64,000 nucleotides of DNA from Blasia pusilla (lineage: Eukaryota; Marchantiophyta; Marchantiopsida; Blasiales): positions 16,802,001 through 16,866,000 of the forward strand of contig CM114273.1 in NCBI GenBank assembly GCA_050084515.1. The letters are read 5' to 3'. A model generated the notes under the pieces. The model did no database searches. It was not told the DNA's origin and saw only the letters and a program-made list of their open reading frames with translations. A program made the translations under genes and the position numbers. How positions within the stretch are numbered: position 1 is the first letter of the stretch; each line of letters opens with the position of its first letter. Of this stretch, positions 33,904 to 47,800 are shown piece by piece.

Positions 33904-35335
33904 ATAATTTCGTTGGTTGCTAAGGACATGCCAAGGGGAGGTGTGGAAACGTCCCTTCAAGTCACAAAGAGGATGTCCAATATGGTGTACCTAAGATCCA
34001 AGATTTTTGATCGCGATGTGATGTTGCTCGTTGATACAGGTGCTTTGCACTCCTTCCCGAGTCTGAGAATCGTGAAGGAGTTGGGTTTGTGAACCTCTAA
34101 GGCGGATAAGCCCATCCGAGTAAGCTTTTCGGAGGCAAGTCTCATGGGACTTCAGAGTTTGTGTTGGGACTAACCTTTGGATGCGGAGTACTTGAGTTGA
34201 AGAAGAATTTCACCATGTGCGAGATGGATGGCATCAAATGTGTCTTGGGGAACACATTCCTGGATGCGTATGAGATGGAGTTGAGGAAAATATTATTGAG
34301 TTTGAGCATCTTAGTGAAAAGCAAGCGGTTGTAGGTGAGGTTGGTTTGTGAGGTCCCTATAAAAAAGGAGTTGGTGAATGCCATTACGAGGAGGAATGTG
34401 ACCGAGTTAGAAGATGGGTTTCTCTGCTTGATTAGAAAAATAGAGGAGGCTACAAGCGAGAGACGCGGAGATCAAGACTCACCTTTGATTGGAATCCCAT
34501 AATTGCTCCACAGAGTAGTAAAGGAATTTGGTGATGTCTTGATGAATAAGCTTCCGACTGAGTTGCCACCATATAAGGCACTGGTTCATAAGATAGAGGT
34601 TATCCCCGCATCTCAAATGGCCTTCAAAGGCTCCATATAGGTTGAATTAGGAGGAACTTGTTGAGTTGAAAAAGCAGTTGGATGAGCTCTTAGAAAAGGG
34701 TTGCAACAGAACTAGCAAGTCACCGTATGGAGCGCCCGTTCCCTTTGCGGTCTGTGTAATGCGCCTCCAACGTTCACCACATTAATGAACTCCATATTTC
34801 TTGAGGAGATGGATGAGTATGTGATCATCTACATTGATGACATACTGATCTATTGGAAGTCACTAGAGGCTAGGAGCACGCTCGACATTTGAGAGCCATG
34901 TTGTCAAAACTAAGGGCAAACAAGGTGTATGCGAATGTGGAAAATAGTGAATTTGGATTGCGCAAGATCAAGTTCTTGGGTTATGTGGTTAGCGCAAACA
35001 AATTTAGTCCACATATAGATAAGGTGAAAGCAATTGCCGAACGTCAACCGCCTTCTACAGTGAAGGTAATGAGGAGGTTCATCGGAGCGGTGTAATTTTA
35101 CCGGACTTACGTGAGGAAAGTTTTGGAAATTGTGAGACCTCTCACAGATTGGACTACAACATGACCCACATCCAAGAAGTGAATGAAGTGTTCAACGGAG
35201 TTGAGGAGATCCTATCGCAGGAGCCAATGCTAAAGTTGTCGGAGTTTGACAAATCATTCAAGGTGCATACTGATGCTAGTGATTTCGCGATTGTTGGAAT
35301 GTTGGTGTGGGAAGGAAGGCTGATTGACCTAGACT
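33904..35335 (+). pseudogene. Chromovirus protease and internally deleted RT/RNase H
   Basis: The aspartic protease motif VMLLVDTGALHSFPS lies at 34021-34060 (DTG kept), followed by the CEMDG...VLGNTFLDAYEMELR region near 34220-34280. RT begins with [11 protein letters not shown] and SKSPYGAPVPF. It then jumps at about 34747 straight to CNAPPTFTTLMN, so about 245 bp present in the first copy (25589-25833) are missing. The active-site region YVIIYIDDILIYWKS keeps both Asp residues, unlike the first copy. RNase H reaches VHTDASDFAIVGMLV and then fuses to LTR sequence at about 35325. Stops and frame changes occur throughout, including TAA at 35093-35095. Confidence 0.8.
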
Positions 35336-35432
35336 AGACTAACAAGGGAGTGTTTGGATGCAGATCAGCCATGAGATCGTGTCCTACTGAATGTACGCTT
35401 CCGCAACACTAAAGATTGAGGAGTAGGCGCAC
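35320..35432 (+). repeat. 3' LTR tail fused to RNase H
   Basis: GGCTGATTGACCTAGACTAG...GTTTGGATGCAGATCAGCC...GCAACACTAAAGATTGAGGAGTAGGCGCACGACA matches the last 110 bp of the other two LTR copies. The rest of the LTR and all of integrase and chromodomain are deleted. Confidence 0.75.
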
Positions 35433-35436
35433 GACA

Positions 35437-35985
35437 TTATTGTATGTACATATTGGTCGTGGTGGCCCATTTCACTAAGTGGATAGAGTTGGTTTCACTA
35501 ATTGACAAGGTGAGTGAGGAAGGGGCTTATGTATTTCTAGATCATATACGTAGTAATTATGGTGCACAAATGGAGGTAATGACTGGCCAAGGTACCAAGT
35601 GTAGATGAGAGTTTTGGAACTTTTATCCAGATATATGGATCATCTTGAGACGAATGGTTTGGCGAAGAGAGTATTATAGATGTTGAAGAGAGGGTTACAT
35701 AGGTATGGCTTATAAACAGGATATTCGAGGGAGTGGGATCTATGATTACCATATCTTTTGCTATATGAGAGAAAGATAGACTTACTTGAAACTATTCGAT
35801 GTGACATGCCAAAGGTGTCCGATATTGACGACCTAGATGTCTCGGTACCGCTATGTTCTAAGAGAGGGCAAAGATACTCTAGAGTTATGCCCATGGTATT
35901 TGAGAATTTAGTTATCGCTCAATATAAGGATACAATGAGGTATGCAACTAAATATTTGTGGAAGAGGTTATTGTCTATAAATTAG
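35437..35985 (+). pseudogene. Integrase remnant of a different Ty3/gypsy lineage
   Basis: One frame reads HILVVVAHFTKWIELVSL and MEVMTGQGTK, and the catalytic Asp of the usual TDQG motif is replaced by Gly. After a frame change come ETNGLAKRVLQMLKRGLHRY, REWDLWLPYLL and RVMPMVFENLVIAQYKDTMR. These are the order and words of a Ty3/gypsy integrase core and the start of its C-terminal region. It lacks the chromovirus words seen at 27 kb. Its start abuts the preceding LTR end within five bases. Confidence 0.7.
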
Positions 35986-38838
35986 AAGATAATGAGTACT
36001 TAAATTAGACAAAATCAAAGATACTAGATCTTACTACATGACACAAATTTTTCTTATAAATGAGATTTTACCAAAGTTCTCATATTGGAAGGACGAAATG
36101 ATATGGTTTGGAAGGATCATGTGCACAATGTCATCTGTTGTGCGCATACACATCGCTATACAACATACATCGTTGTGACCTAACACACACACAACCCGCA
36201 CAATCCCATTCTAACTCATGATATCAAAACATAGAGATAATGAGTACCAAAATATCTCCAATAAATCAAGTGGGTCTCACACAATCTCTCCATAGTGCAC
36301 ACAAACATGTGTCTCTTTCTCTCAAGTCAAACCAAACCCACTCTCCTAATGAGAGGCTTGGGTTACACACACAAGGCAAGGAGGTCCATCGCTCCGCCGC
36401 CTCATGCCAAGAGGTTCAACAAAGAGAGAATGAGAAGAGAGAAAGCTTGAGAGTTCATTCTCTCTCTTCCCAAGCTCTCTCCATGGTAACCTATGCTCAC
36501 AGGTCATCTCCTTAGCTCTTGACATGCTATAACGAGTCAAAGACTACTTCCCAAAGTGGAAACTCAACTACACTCAATATAGAAACTTATCTGAAATAGT
36601 GAGTTTCTATATATGGTTCCAAATGAGCGGAAAGAAAGGGAAAACATACTCTCCATGGCCTCAGCAGATCATCCTTGACCTCATGAGGATGTCCTCCACT
36701 ACGTGCGAAGGCTCTCTACTAGATCTCGTCGATCTATCCTAAAAGACGTGACACATTTTTCAAACGTGGATAGGAAAAGTTAGTGGAGAAAACAACAACA
36801 ATAGGGATAAGAGTTTGTATGTTGGGAAGATAAACGATTTTTGTTGTGTGGATGTGAATGGCAATGTAGATTACGCAACGATGTGTATACCCACAATGAC
36901 TATGAATGATTTTTAAACTATTAAAACCAATCATTTCAAGAAAATTTGAACTTTTATAAACTTTCTATAATTTGAATTTTATTCCTTATCCTCCCAACTA
37001 TGAACCCCAAATGAATCTAGCTCTCTCCTTGCTCTTTCTATGACACCATATCCAAAATTGTTTTCATATTAAGTACTCTCCGTCTCTTGGCATGCTTCTC
37101 CTTTCCCCATTATCTTTTTTTATTTATTTACATTAAGACTGGAACTCACAAATATTTTGATATAAAATCATTGCATTTTATTTCTTAATTTGATTAAAAT
37201 AGTTCCAGTATCATTATCAACCCTAAACCTTTCATCATAAAAGATCTCCCGGTTTGACACAAGTCTTCACATGTGGCCCCCCCCTATCCCACCTAATTAA
37301 TTTAGTCCCATCTAACTAACTTAGAGTAAACGGGTGTATTAATGCATTATACATGCCGCTATTGTTATTCTTAATATATTTTTTATTTGTAATAGAAAAT
37401 CGTGTAAATTCAATTGTTCAAATACTCCCAATAAATTCCTAACTTGACCCTACCCCTTGTTATTAATTTGTCGCTCCACCCTTCGTCACCGATCCAGCCT
37501 GACGACACAGTGGACACGCACACCATGGGTGACGGGTGACGGGTGTGTGTGGGAGGTACATTCCCTCGGAGGAACTGTGAGTCAGAGCGGAGTACGGTCT
37601 CACTTGATGGGGAAATTCCTTCCGAGGTGCTGGCCAACGTACGTAACGCGCAGTCGCTAACGGCCGACTGCAGTGAGACATCCGAGTCCGCAGAGCACGT
37701 ACCCCACAAATTTGTGGACAATTCTTGGGACTGGCATACGGCGTTTTGAAGCGTCGAGGAAAAGCGTATTATTCCAGGCGGTCGTAGAGGTAAAGGGGCT
37801 TAAGATGGCGAGAACAACTTTAAACTCTAACGACCAGGTTATGTTAATGGTCGTAGGTAGCAAGATGATTTCGTGTTGTGAATTCGAATGGAACTTATGA
37901 TCTTCTGGATGACAGGTACGATTGTACCATGCATGAATGGATAAAGCTGCCCGTGACGATAGAGCGGAGACGAGGGAAAAGATTAACCTGCAGTCGGAGT
38001 TCTGGAGGTTTTCAGGTTTCAGTTTCGTCGATCGCCAAATAATTGCCTTGGAGTGGAAAGGAAGAAGGCGTTCAGAGCCTGCCAAGAAGAGGAAATGCGT
38101 TTGATCTTTAGGTGGAGGACTATTAATCTTTTCCCTCGTCTCCGCTCGTGATTCGAAAAGCGATTGGTCACGTAGGTAATACCTGATAGACGCCCGATCG
38201 AAGTAGACACTTCTTTGTGATTTTTCTTGATCCCTTCTGAGTTACTGTCCACATGCATACGCGCATTTGTAGACAGGAATGCACATGGAGACCGCATGCT
38301 GAGAGTAATGGCGTACATTCAAGTTGTTCCTGATGGCACTGTATACAAGGATCAAGGGAAAGTAAGAGTTCGCGCTTGATCCTTGATCGTCTTCGTACAG
38401 TTTTTTTCAGCTTGTCATACTCTTGATAAAAAAGCTTACATGCGCTCTGCGGATCAAGAATACCACGATGCCCCAGTACGTTAAAAGTACGGGGAAGTGC
38501 TTAATCACGGCGACGGGATCTCTAATGGACGGACGGAGCTAGCAGCAGAGGGAAACGAATATAGTTATCTGCAGTTGAGAGCTTTAGGAATCCAATTTTC
38601 TGGAGCTAAATAATTAATTAGAAGTTTTCTCAGTATGAAGAAAGAAGATTATGAATTCGCCTACGAAGTGATGATGACTATTATGCTTGACGGCATGCTG
38701 AAAAACCGACGTTGCACGCTAGTTGCAGAATTACGAGGAGCGGATGTTGGCGTGGACAACTATGTGAGGTGTGGTGGAAAAGATTGTAGCCGTTAAAAGG
38801 GGTTAAGGCCATGGTGTCCACCATGAACTTACTTCGCA
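35986..38838. other. Spacer upstream of IFT140
   Basis: 36.0-37.4 kb is AT-rich and shows nothing recognisable. 37.4-38.8 kb has more balanced composition and a GGGTGACGGGTGACGGGTGTG minirepeat near 37526. Missing 5' exons of IFT140 would be expected here, but I could not identify any WD-repeat coding segment. Confidence 0.5.
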
Positions 38839-41800
38839 GGAGCCGGGGAAGTACAGCTATTGTTCAGCTGTCTCCGACCCAGGCTGCTGTCTTCTCGTCT
38901 CGCCTCAGCGTCAGCATCTGTACCGTGCTTTATCTATGTGAACTGACAACTACAGAAGAATGAAAATAAAAAATTGGCTGATGAGAGAGTTGGGAAGAGG
39001 GCTTTGACGTCACATTCAACGTACGAGAAAGTCTTGGATAAAAGCAAATGCATCCGAACAAATTTGGAAAAACTTCCACCTCTAAGTGCTCTGTCTGTAT
39101 CGCAGTCGGCTCAGGTAATCAGTGTTCCTTCCGAATTGGAAGGTGTCGACGTATGGGAGTCTCGCGTATTACTTTGGGGATCCGAGGGTGCGGGCGTTTA
39201 TGAGATTAACTCTCCAGGTCTGACGGAAGTTTCACTTCAATGTTGTCCGTAAATCTCACAGCGTACATGCTGAATTCTCCTCAGTAGCTTCTCCATTAAA
39301 CGCGATACGTCACCGTCCCGTTAATTAAGAAAATGATAGGTATTTGAGATAGTTGTCGTCTTCAATCCACTGTAACTCGATGCTAATCTGATAGCAGTGA
39401 TCCACACTTCTCAAAGTACAATTAGCTCAAATGACGCTCATATGTTAAACAATGGACGCAGGGGGAATTGAGCACGTTGCTTCGATTATGGCTACTGAGG
39501 GTGCCTCTATGGCAATTCATCACGATTCTATATTTCAGACCGAAGACGGGTCTGTGAAAGTACTCGATTGCCGGGTAATAATCCCCAGTTGCCTGCATCA
39601 CGTCCCATAAGGCTATGAATTTATTCGTCCCTTGTGCCCCGACCTTATTTACTCCGAAAGATACAGTATCTGGCTTACAAAAGATAGTCACTTTTATACG
39701 ATCTTTGTTGTAGTATCTTTGGTTTATAGGAATATCAGTTTTTCACTGAATAGCTTTCTTCCGAATTCCTTGTTTACGCCTTCGTCGTATGCTTCCTGCG
39801 AGAGAGACTGTACTTACTAAGTAGTACCTGTCGTAGCCTTGCGTCCATGAACTCGTGCCCTGGTTGGATACCGCTGAGAAAGAATGATTGAAGTGCTATA
39901 TTGTCCGCGGGGACCCCAGAGGTCCAAGGGAGAGAGCGGAGAGAGGGGGAGAGAGAGAGAGAGAGAGAGAGAGGGTAAAGATCAACATCCCAAGAACATA
40001 ATAAGTGGCTATATCTTGCTGCTGCTAATCCTGTGAAACTCTGTATGTTTTCAAGGGTACTGTCAGGCAGACCTTGCGACTAGACGACTCTTATGGCAAG
40101 GCTCTCTGCTTGGACGTGAGTAGAGAGTTTCTAGTTCTAGTAAGTCTCTTCTCCTGCTACGGTTTGGTCAGCTAAACGCACAAGAAAAAGGTAGGGCAAG
40201 ACATTGGCAAGAGACGCTTCTCATGAGCAATATTTTGTCCTGCGTTATATTATTCAATTTGGCAAGAAGTCTACTAAGGTACTGCGTAATAAGTACGTCC
40301 AACCGGAAGCCCATACTCATGGCTCTTGAAATCTTATGATTTTCAGTCTGCACTATTCTGACAAGAAACTTCATGTCAATTGTATGCAGGCAACCACAAA
40401 TTGTTCCATGCACATGTGGAGGATAGATAGTGATGAGATCAAGTCTTACGGTCCTAGCTCAGGTCGCAGAGTAAGACGTGACATGTTCTGCTCCGGCGTC
40501 CTGTTCCTCGAAGTTGAAATAACTTTTAATCATATCTACAAGAGCAAGTAATGTGTGTTCAACTAATTATGCGCAGTTAAATTACAGTATATTTTCTGCT
40601 AACGGGGTTTCGTTATCTTTTTGACTTGTGAAGCAATCCCTGATGGGGGCTTGGTTGGCATGGCAGGTGCCGATTGAGGGTGGAAAGGGAGAGGTGACTT
40701 CTATTAGGTGCAACAGCGATTGCAGCAAAGTCAGTTTCCAAGTGAAGTGCGGGTCGGACACAGGAGTTTGTTTCCTTATATTTGTCTACGATACGATCAT
40801 AGATAGATTCTTTTCATATAACTTCAGGTAGATGAATTTCTGTCCTCTACGTCATCATCTCTTCAACCATTAGTTGTTCAATCGAACTGCTTTTCCAAAT
40901 TTCCTTTTCTGGGTCCATGGATCGCTTGACCTAGAGCAGTAGGTAGTCACCCACTTGAGTTCAGCAGATGAAGAGCGACTGTTTTGTCTTGACCTTTGCA
41001 GCATTCATATACAGGACTGGGTATTCACAATAAAAGGTCAAGATTTCATCTTTGGCACTGTCGGGGGACATGAAAGACAGAGGAGAGGTCCACACACTCT
41101 AGCATGTTCTGTAGTTCGCAAGCACTTTTTCCGTTGTGCTCACTTCTTTTACAGCAAAAAAAAGAACCTTTTGAAGGCCAGTGTGTCTGTGTTTCACAAT
41201 AGGGCTTTACAGAGGATGCCAATTTCACACTGCTGGGATGATGGAGAACCGAGACTCCTTGCATGTGAAACAAATCCAGTAAGTAAATTTCTAAGATGTA
41301 TAGGTACCACTGAATCGGTTCCATGAATTATACCATGATTGTACGTAGTATTCTACTTAAAATCCAGCACTTCAGTTGATTTTGGCTAAGAGTGGATGAA
41401 TAAATGAATGATGCACTGCCACACTCAAAGTCCATGTTTAACTCCTGTTTATTTCTTCGTCAAGAGTCTCTGAAATCCATTACTGGGGTAGTGGGAACAA
41501 TTGGAAGGAGCCACGTTGCTTCCGGCGAAGAATCCAGGAGACTTTCAAATCACAAGTTTTTTCGCGACGTCAGATGATGGAATTTTGATGCTGGAGCAGG
41601 TACCTTCCTCAAGGTCAGATTTTGTCGTTTTGACGGTGTGCTCGCATAAACAGCAATCTGTGAGAAAGGTTCTAATTTGGTTTTACCAGGACTTGGGTGT
41701 TTAATTCTACTTATATAGTTAAGCATGTTTCAGTGGATTAAATATTTTGATGTGAAGACAGATTGACATTGAGTCGAAGGTGGGGCTCTTGGGAATGGAC

Positions 41801-44800
41801 GTACCCGGTCTTCGTCTCTTTTCAATCAAGCAGACCAAGAATGATGCTTTATCTGTGGTCATCGAGAACAGGACGATGAGGGACTTCTCTGGACTGGTAC
41901 GCGTTCCCTGTCTAAATCACTTGTCGCTGGTCAAACTTTATTTTGATGACTGTAGTCCCAGCGTGGATTGTTCACCAGATTTCAGGGAATCCTACCACAT
42001 TACCTCCAGGTCCTTGCTTGCTTGATAAGGTTCGTGGTAAATCTAGGCAGAATTACAACAGTTTGAGACACTGTCCCAGGAAATGAAAAATGTAATGATA
42101 CTAGAATAAACTATTCGTATAGCACAATAGAACAATCCTTGTCTGACTATGGCTCACTTCTTATGGCTTAACTGTGCATATGTTTCATACTGGGGTAGGA
42201 GCACGTAGAAACGAAAGCAAAGGCTGCATTGTTGGACTTCAACTACAACTTAATCTTGGGAAACTTGGACGGCGCGTACGAAGCTGTTCAGGATATTAAA
42301 GACAACAAGATTTGGCATGCCATCGCATGCATTTGTGTGAAAACCAAACGAGTCGAAGTTGCTCTCCACTGCTTTGCAATCATGGGCGATGCCTCTGCAG
42401 CAGCATTCGTCCGTAATGCGTTCAATGAGCCGGTAAACTACCTGTGGTCGTACTTGTGCAAGCTGACGGCAGTATCCAGAAACGCTACAGCTGTAAGAAT
42501 TTGAGTTACTCCACGGAGAAGAGTTACTCCACGGAGAAGCAACGAAGACTTAAGATTTTAAGCACTAAATTTATGCAGGAATCACCTAACGATATCGCTC
42601 GAATTTCCAATGATATCGTAGGAGGAGGATACCAGAATTGCCGCTGTTGCTATTCAACTAGGACTTGTCGACGAAGCACGGAAGCTGTACATAGGATGCA
42701 AGCGTTTCGACCTACTCAACAAACTATACGAGGTACATTTGTCTGGATGTCTACAGCAAGAGCTGCAACCAAATCGATCACCTGGAATTCAGATTTTAGT
42801 CAGAATTCGTCAGTACTCTGCTTGTTTTGACCCTAATCTTCGCACTTTGAGAGTTTGAAAAGTAGTCTGTTCAGGACTTTCCGAGCTCTGTATCGTTTAT
42901 TTTGTGTGGACCCAACACATAGGGATTACCAAATGTCATGCTGGTGTGTGTACTGGAATCTTTGGAAGGGATCTAGTCTCGTTAGGCTCGCTATGAAATC
43001 CTGAATCGAAGATAGGTGGCAGACATGTGGGGAGTGGGATAAGGCAATAGAAGTGGCCTCCAAGTATGATCGTGTGCATCTGAAGGGGACCCTTCACGCG
43101 TATGCCAAACATCTGGAGTCTATCAAGAGCTTCAAAGATGCAATTCATCATTACGAACTTTCCGGAAGCCAAAGGTCAAGCTCTTTCCTACAAGGCCTTG
43201 TTCGAAGAGTGTTGACTTGGACGGCTATTGCAAGTGCGAAATGCTTACTGTAGGTTTATTGTCCAAGTACAGTACTGTTGCTTTCTTCGTTTACTGGTAC
43301 CTAGGAGAAACGGTACTGTTCTTAAATTCTGAACTCTCAAGAAATCCCAAGGTCATCTAAGACAACTTTACTCGGAGGGGCAGGGAATCCGTGGATTAGA
43401 AAAGTACAGTAGACGAGAAGGGAAGAAGCCCCGGCGGGTGCGCGGGAATCACATACCCGAGATGAAGTGTGGGGAGAAGCCCTCTAATAGCTTCTTCGAT
43501 GCATCAAACTTCCGCTCATGAGACTCGAGCTAAAGAGGGTTGTGCTGACTCCTTAGCGGGTAAAATCAACGAACTTAGTCTCCAACACGGTATGCCTGGG
43601 GAAGACACCAAACTGAGTTTGGGAAGAGAAGATATTTTTTCCACGGAAAGGGTGTTCTACTAATTGCGATTGAAATCGTATGGTAGATGTGAAGTCCCTC
43701 GGATGCTGTACTCAGCGCAACAGATCAAGGAGCTCCAAGACTATGTTGACAAGAGCGGTGATTCATCCTTGCAACGGTGGTGGGCACATTTCTGTGAATC
43801 AAATGACCTGCTCCCACAGGCTATAGAGTACTATACCGCTGTAAGTGATCATGTCTAGTCAAAACCGAGTACATTTAGTAGTCAGGAAGAAGAAGCTCCA
43901 GCTGAGCGTTCTCTGGCGCATAAGATGATCCTTATGGTGGAAATCTGCATTCGTTTGGTCAAGAAAAACTTATAAGATTGAACGGTCAGCCAACTGAGTT
44001 GTTCTTGCAGGCAGGAGACATCTCATCTCTAGTGCGAGTTTACTGCTTCCAAAATGAGTTTCCCACGGCAGCTAACCTTGTGATGGAGAGTTCAGATACT
44101 GCTGCTGCGTTTTCCTTGGCCCGTCAGGTACACACCATTTTACCACCACAAGAGTACAGGCAAGAGGCTCGAACATGGGACTAGTGATGACACCAGTCGT
44201 ACTACGGTGGAATTAATGACTATGGTTGCTCTTGCAAAGTCGTATCTTAAAGACCCAGAGTTGCTTTTCAAACTACTCTTGAAATTAATGGGAAGTGTGG
44301 CTCTTCAGACGCTGAAAATTGCTCAAAGATAACTTTGATGCGATCTACCACAACAAGGGACAAGCATCTTTTGCTATAGAAAACTGTGACAGTTGGCGCC
44401 CTTGATTTTCATACACAATCCCGTTAAACCTGAGAACTTGCAGATTGAATCCTAGATTATGAGGGAAAGAGAAAGAAGTCCCAAGGACGGGCCAAAGTTT
44501 CCAAACAAGTTGAACCTCCGCCTTCAGTTTGACCTTTACAACTTTACAATCCCCTGTGACATTCCAGATCTGAAAGGAATCAAGCTGACCTAACTTTTGA
44601 CCTACATATATCTACATTTACTTTTAATGTCTGGAGAATGAAGAAATCAAAGGCACTGCACATACTGACTGCACTGTCTTGGGTGAAGTATGAAAAAACA
44701 GGGAATATTCGTCAAGCCATCAAGTTCTTCTCGAAAGCGGGAAAACCTACGTATGGTGCTCGTCTTGCCATGAAGCACAACATTGATAACGAACTCCTGG

Positions 44801-47800
44801 CTCTTGCCCTACAGGTAGGAAGTCCAATATTGCTGAAAGCCTTGCACAACATTTCATAGCTATGCAAACGCTCATTGTCGGTCTCTTTGCAATTGCTACA
44901 CTACATACTCTTTGGAGAACATGCGCATATCTCCTAGTTGTTGCGCATCCGGTGTCCGTACGTCATGAAGTTGAATAGTGTTTCTCCCATCTTCCAAACG
45001 AATGTTTAAATTCTTACTGTCCATTGATACAGAGCACCAAAGAGATGATGACGCAGGCGGCAAAGTACTACGAAGACAAGAGCAAATATGAGGAAGCAGT
45101 GCTGCTTTATCACAAGGTATCACAAACTTCCGCGTATAATACGGTCAAAGCTTTTATATCCCGATCGATTCTGTTACAGCTATCAATACATCTTCAATAG
45201 TAAATCTACTCAGTGACTCGCTATATTAGTGATGAAGACTGTTGAAGTGGATGGGGTTCACTGATTATCACTTTCTACAATCAGGGTGGTCACCTAGAGA
45301 AGGCAATCAACGTATGCTTCTGTACCCAGCTATTCGATGCTCTCAAAGCCATCGCTGAAGATTTAAGTGAAGAAGCAGATCCTGGTCTTCTTGCCAAGTA
45401 GGTCCTGCATTGCATCGCTCTTATATCATAATTTGATGAAAGCAGACGCAATGACTGGATTCATACAAAGAGGCCGTTCGCTAGTAATTAATGCACGCTG
45501 GAATATAGAAACGACGAATAATCTGTTATCAACGCGTAGGGACTAAGCAAGACTCTGAGGGTGGTGGACAGATGTGGGGATTTTCTTCTGCACCATAACC
45601 AAATTGACAAAGCGGTGCAGCTTTTCATCTCTGCAAAACAGTATCATACAGCTCTTGACCTGGTAAGTTCATGTCAGTTTGCGTTGAAAGCTCAGCTGAA
45701 CTCACCTTCTGAAACCATTTTGCAGTCTGAAACCAAACTTGACAAAGAGTTACGCCTGCAATTTAGTGGTATCTTTCGAAATAGAGAAGGTTTCCCCGTT
45801 CACAGATTATTACGTGGAGAAGCCCGAGACTAGATAGTGACTGATCCAGAATACTAGCTCTGCTTGGTTGGTGTAACGTTCTCGAGTCGGGCCCTTACTG
45901 GACTCTGTTGTTGTAGCCTGTCCAGAAGTTTTCGTCCCTTGCTTTAGGTACACGTTAACATTAAATATATTTTATTTTCTCATCCTAGAAATGAGCTACT
46001 GTTGTATGTCTCCCGAGCTAATAATGTCTCGGAATAATTCCTCCGTGCTAATGCATCGGGTTCAGTGTTTGAGTGAGGGAATCTTGTTGACAGATAAGAT
46101 GGCTGAGGGAATAAAGTGCGAAGACCAGAAGTCCGAAGAGTCTACAAGACTGCTGTACAAAGTTGCTGAACTGTTCAATGCGCAAGGATCCTATCATCTT
46201 GCGTGCAAGAAGTTCACACAAGCTGGTGACCGAGTCTCAGCCATGAAGGTTTACCTTTCTAAGTCGAATGACACTTCACTCCCAGATCCCTGGATCACTG
46301 CTTGACAGGCGAGAGGCGCTGTCTTGAACAAACACGAAGAACTTCTTTGCTTTTGAAATAGGGTCCCTTAACGAACAGCACAACTTCTACTGCAGTAGTT
46401 GAATTAGGTTGTACATTCACGATCGTTTTTCTTATAAACAAGGGGTAAAAAGTACAGCAACCTTACAGATCTAGATACTTCGCTTCAATCAGGTTTTGTT
46501 TGCCTTAATTGGTAGTGAACCTCAGGTGAAGTTGCGACAGGCAGTGAGCCTGTTCCTTCAGTCATTCGAGAGAAGCATTTCACCTACAAAGTGAGTTTCG
46601 TGGCTTTTTGATTGAGTTTCAGTTTTCGATCAATATTGGTTTGGTCCCGTCGGCAGGCACTGCTTAAGTCAGGAGATACGGAGAGAATCATATTTTTCGC
46701 CAATGTCTCCAGGTGAGATGATATTCAATCATACCTCTATCGATTCCAAGTAATCTTTGGAGGCCTTAGACTGGGCTAAACTTGCTGGGTAATGCAAAGT
46801 CGAGGTGAGCTACAAGAATGTCTGGAATAAATTTTTGGCATCTTTGAGAGAACGAAGTGCAACCAGCGATATTGAGCTTCTTCATTAGAATTCCCAGGTG
46901 GGAAAGACAACTAACGTAGCGTGTGCATGTACAGACAGAAGCAGATATACGTACTCGCAGCGAACTACTTACAAACTCTCGACTGGCATCATGACGGGAA
47001 CATTATGAAGACAATCATTCAAGTCATGTTATCAGCCCTAACCCTGTCCTTTCGCGTTCGCCCCTAAGGTTTAAGACAAGATGAAAAACTCGTCGCGGTA
47101 GTGTGGCGAAGATGAACATCTGCAATGCTCAGCAGGTGGTGATGGGCAACCCAGGAACATAACGACATCCTGCTTACTGAAACAAATTGGCTCTTGCAGA
47201 TGTACAACAAAGCAGGGGAGATGGAGTCGTTGGCATCATTCTACGAGGCCTGCGCCCAAATTGAAATCGATGAATTCCGAGACTACGAAAAGGTTGTCCA
47301 CGAACACAGCTTTGACATAAATGAACTCGTTGCACCGGACTTTACTTGAAACTTCTAAGAAACGACTGGCGGGAGTACAAATTCTTTGAAGTTCAGCAGT
47401 AGAAACGTAGAGCGTAGAATGAAGAGCGGAAATAACGGTCTTGAGGAACTCGCTGAATAAAGCTTCCTGCAGGCTCTCGCAGCTATGACGGAAGCTTCAA
47501 AGTATCTTACTAAGACGAAGGACCCTGATAAGGATGAGAAAGTGCAGTCCTTGAGAAGTCGCATTGCAGAGGTCGAGCGCTTCGTACAGGTGATAGCACA
47601 GGCTTTTGTAACCTTCCCGTTTTCTTATATTCCTCTAACCGAAAAGCCAGCTGAGCAGTTGAACCTGAACAACTTGTTTGTATGCAAATAGATTTGAACC
47701 GAACTGCGGAACACCGCCGTTCTGTAAACAGGCTAATGAGTTCTTTTACCTGCTCTTGATTCCGAACCCGTCCTGAGCCACTCACGATGAAAGAACATCC

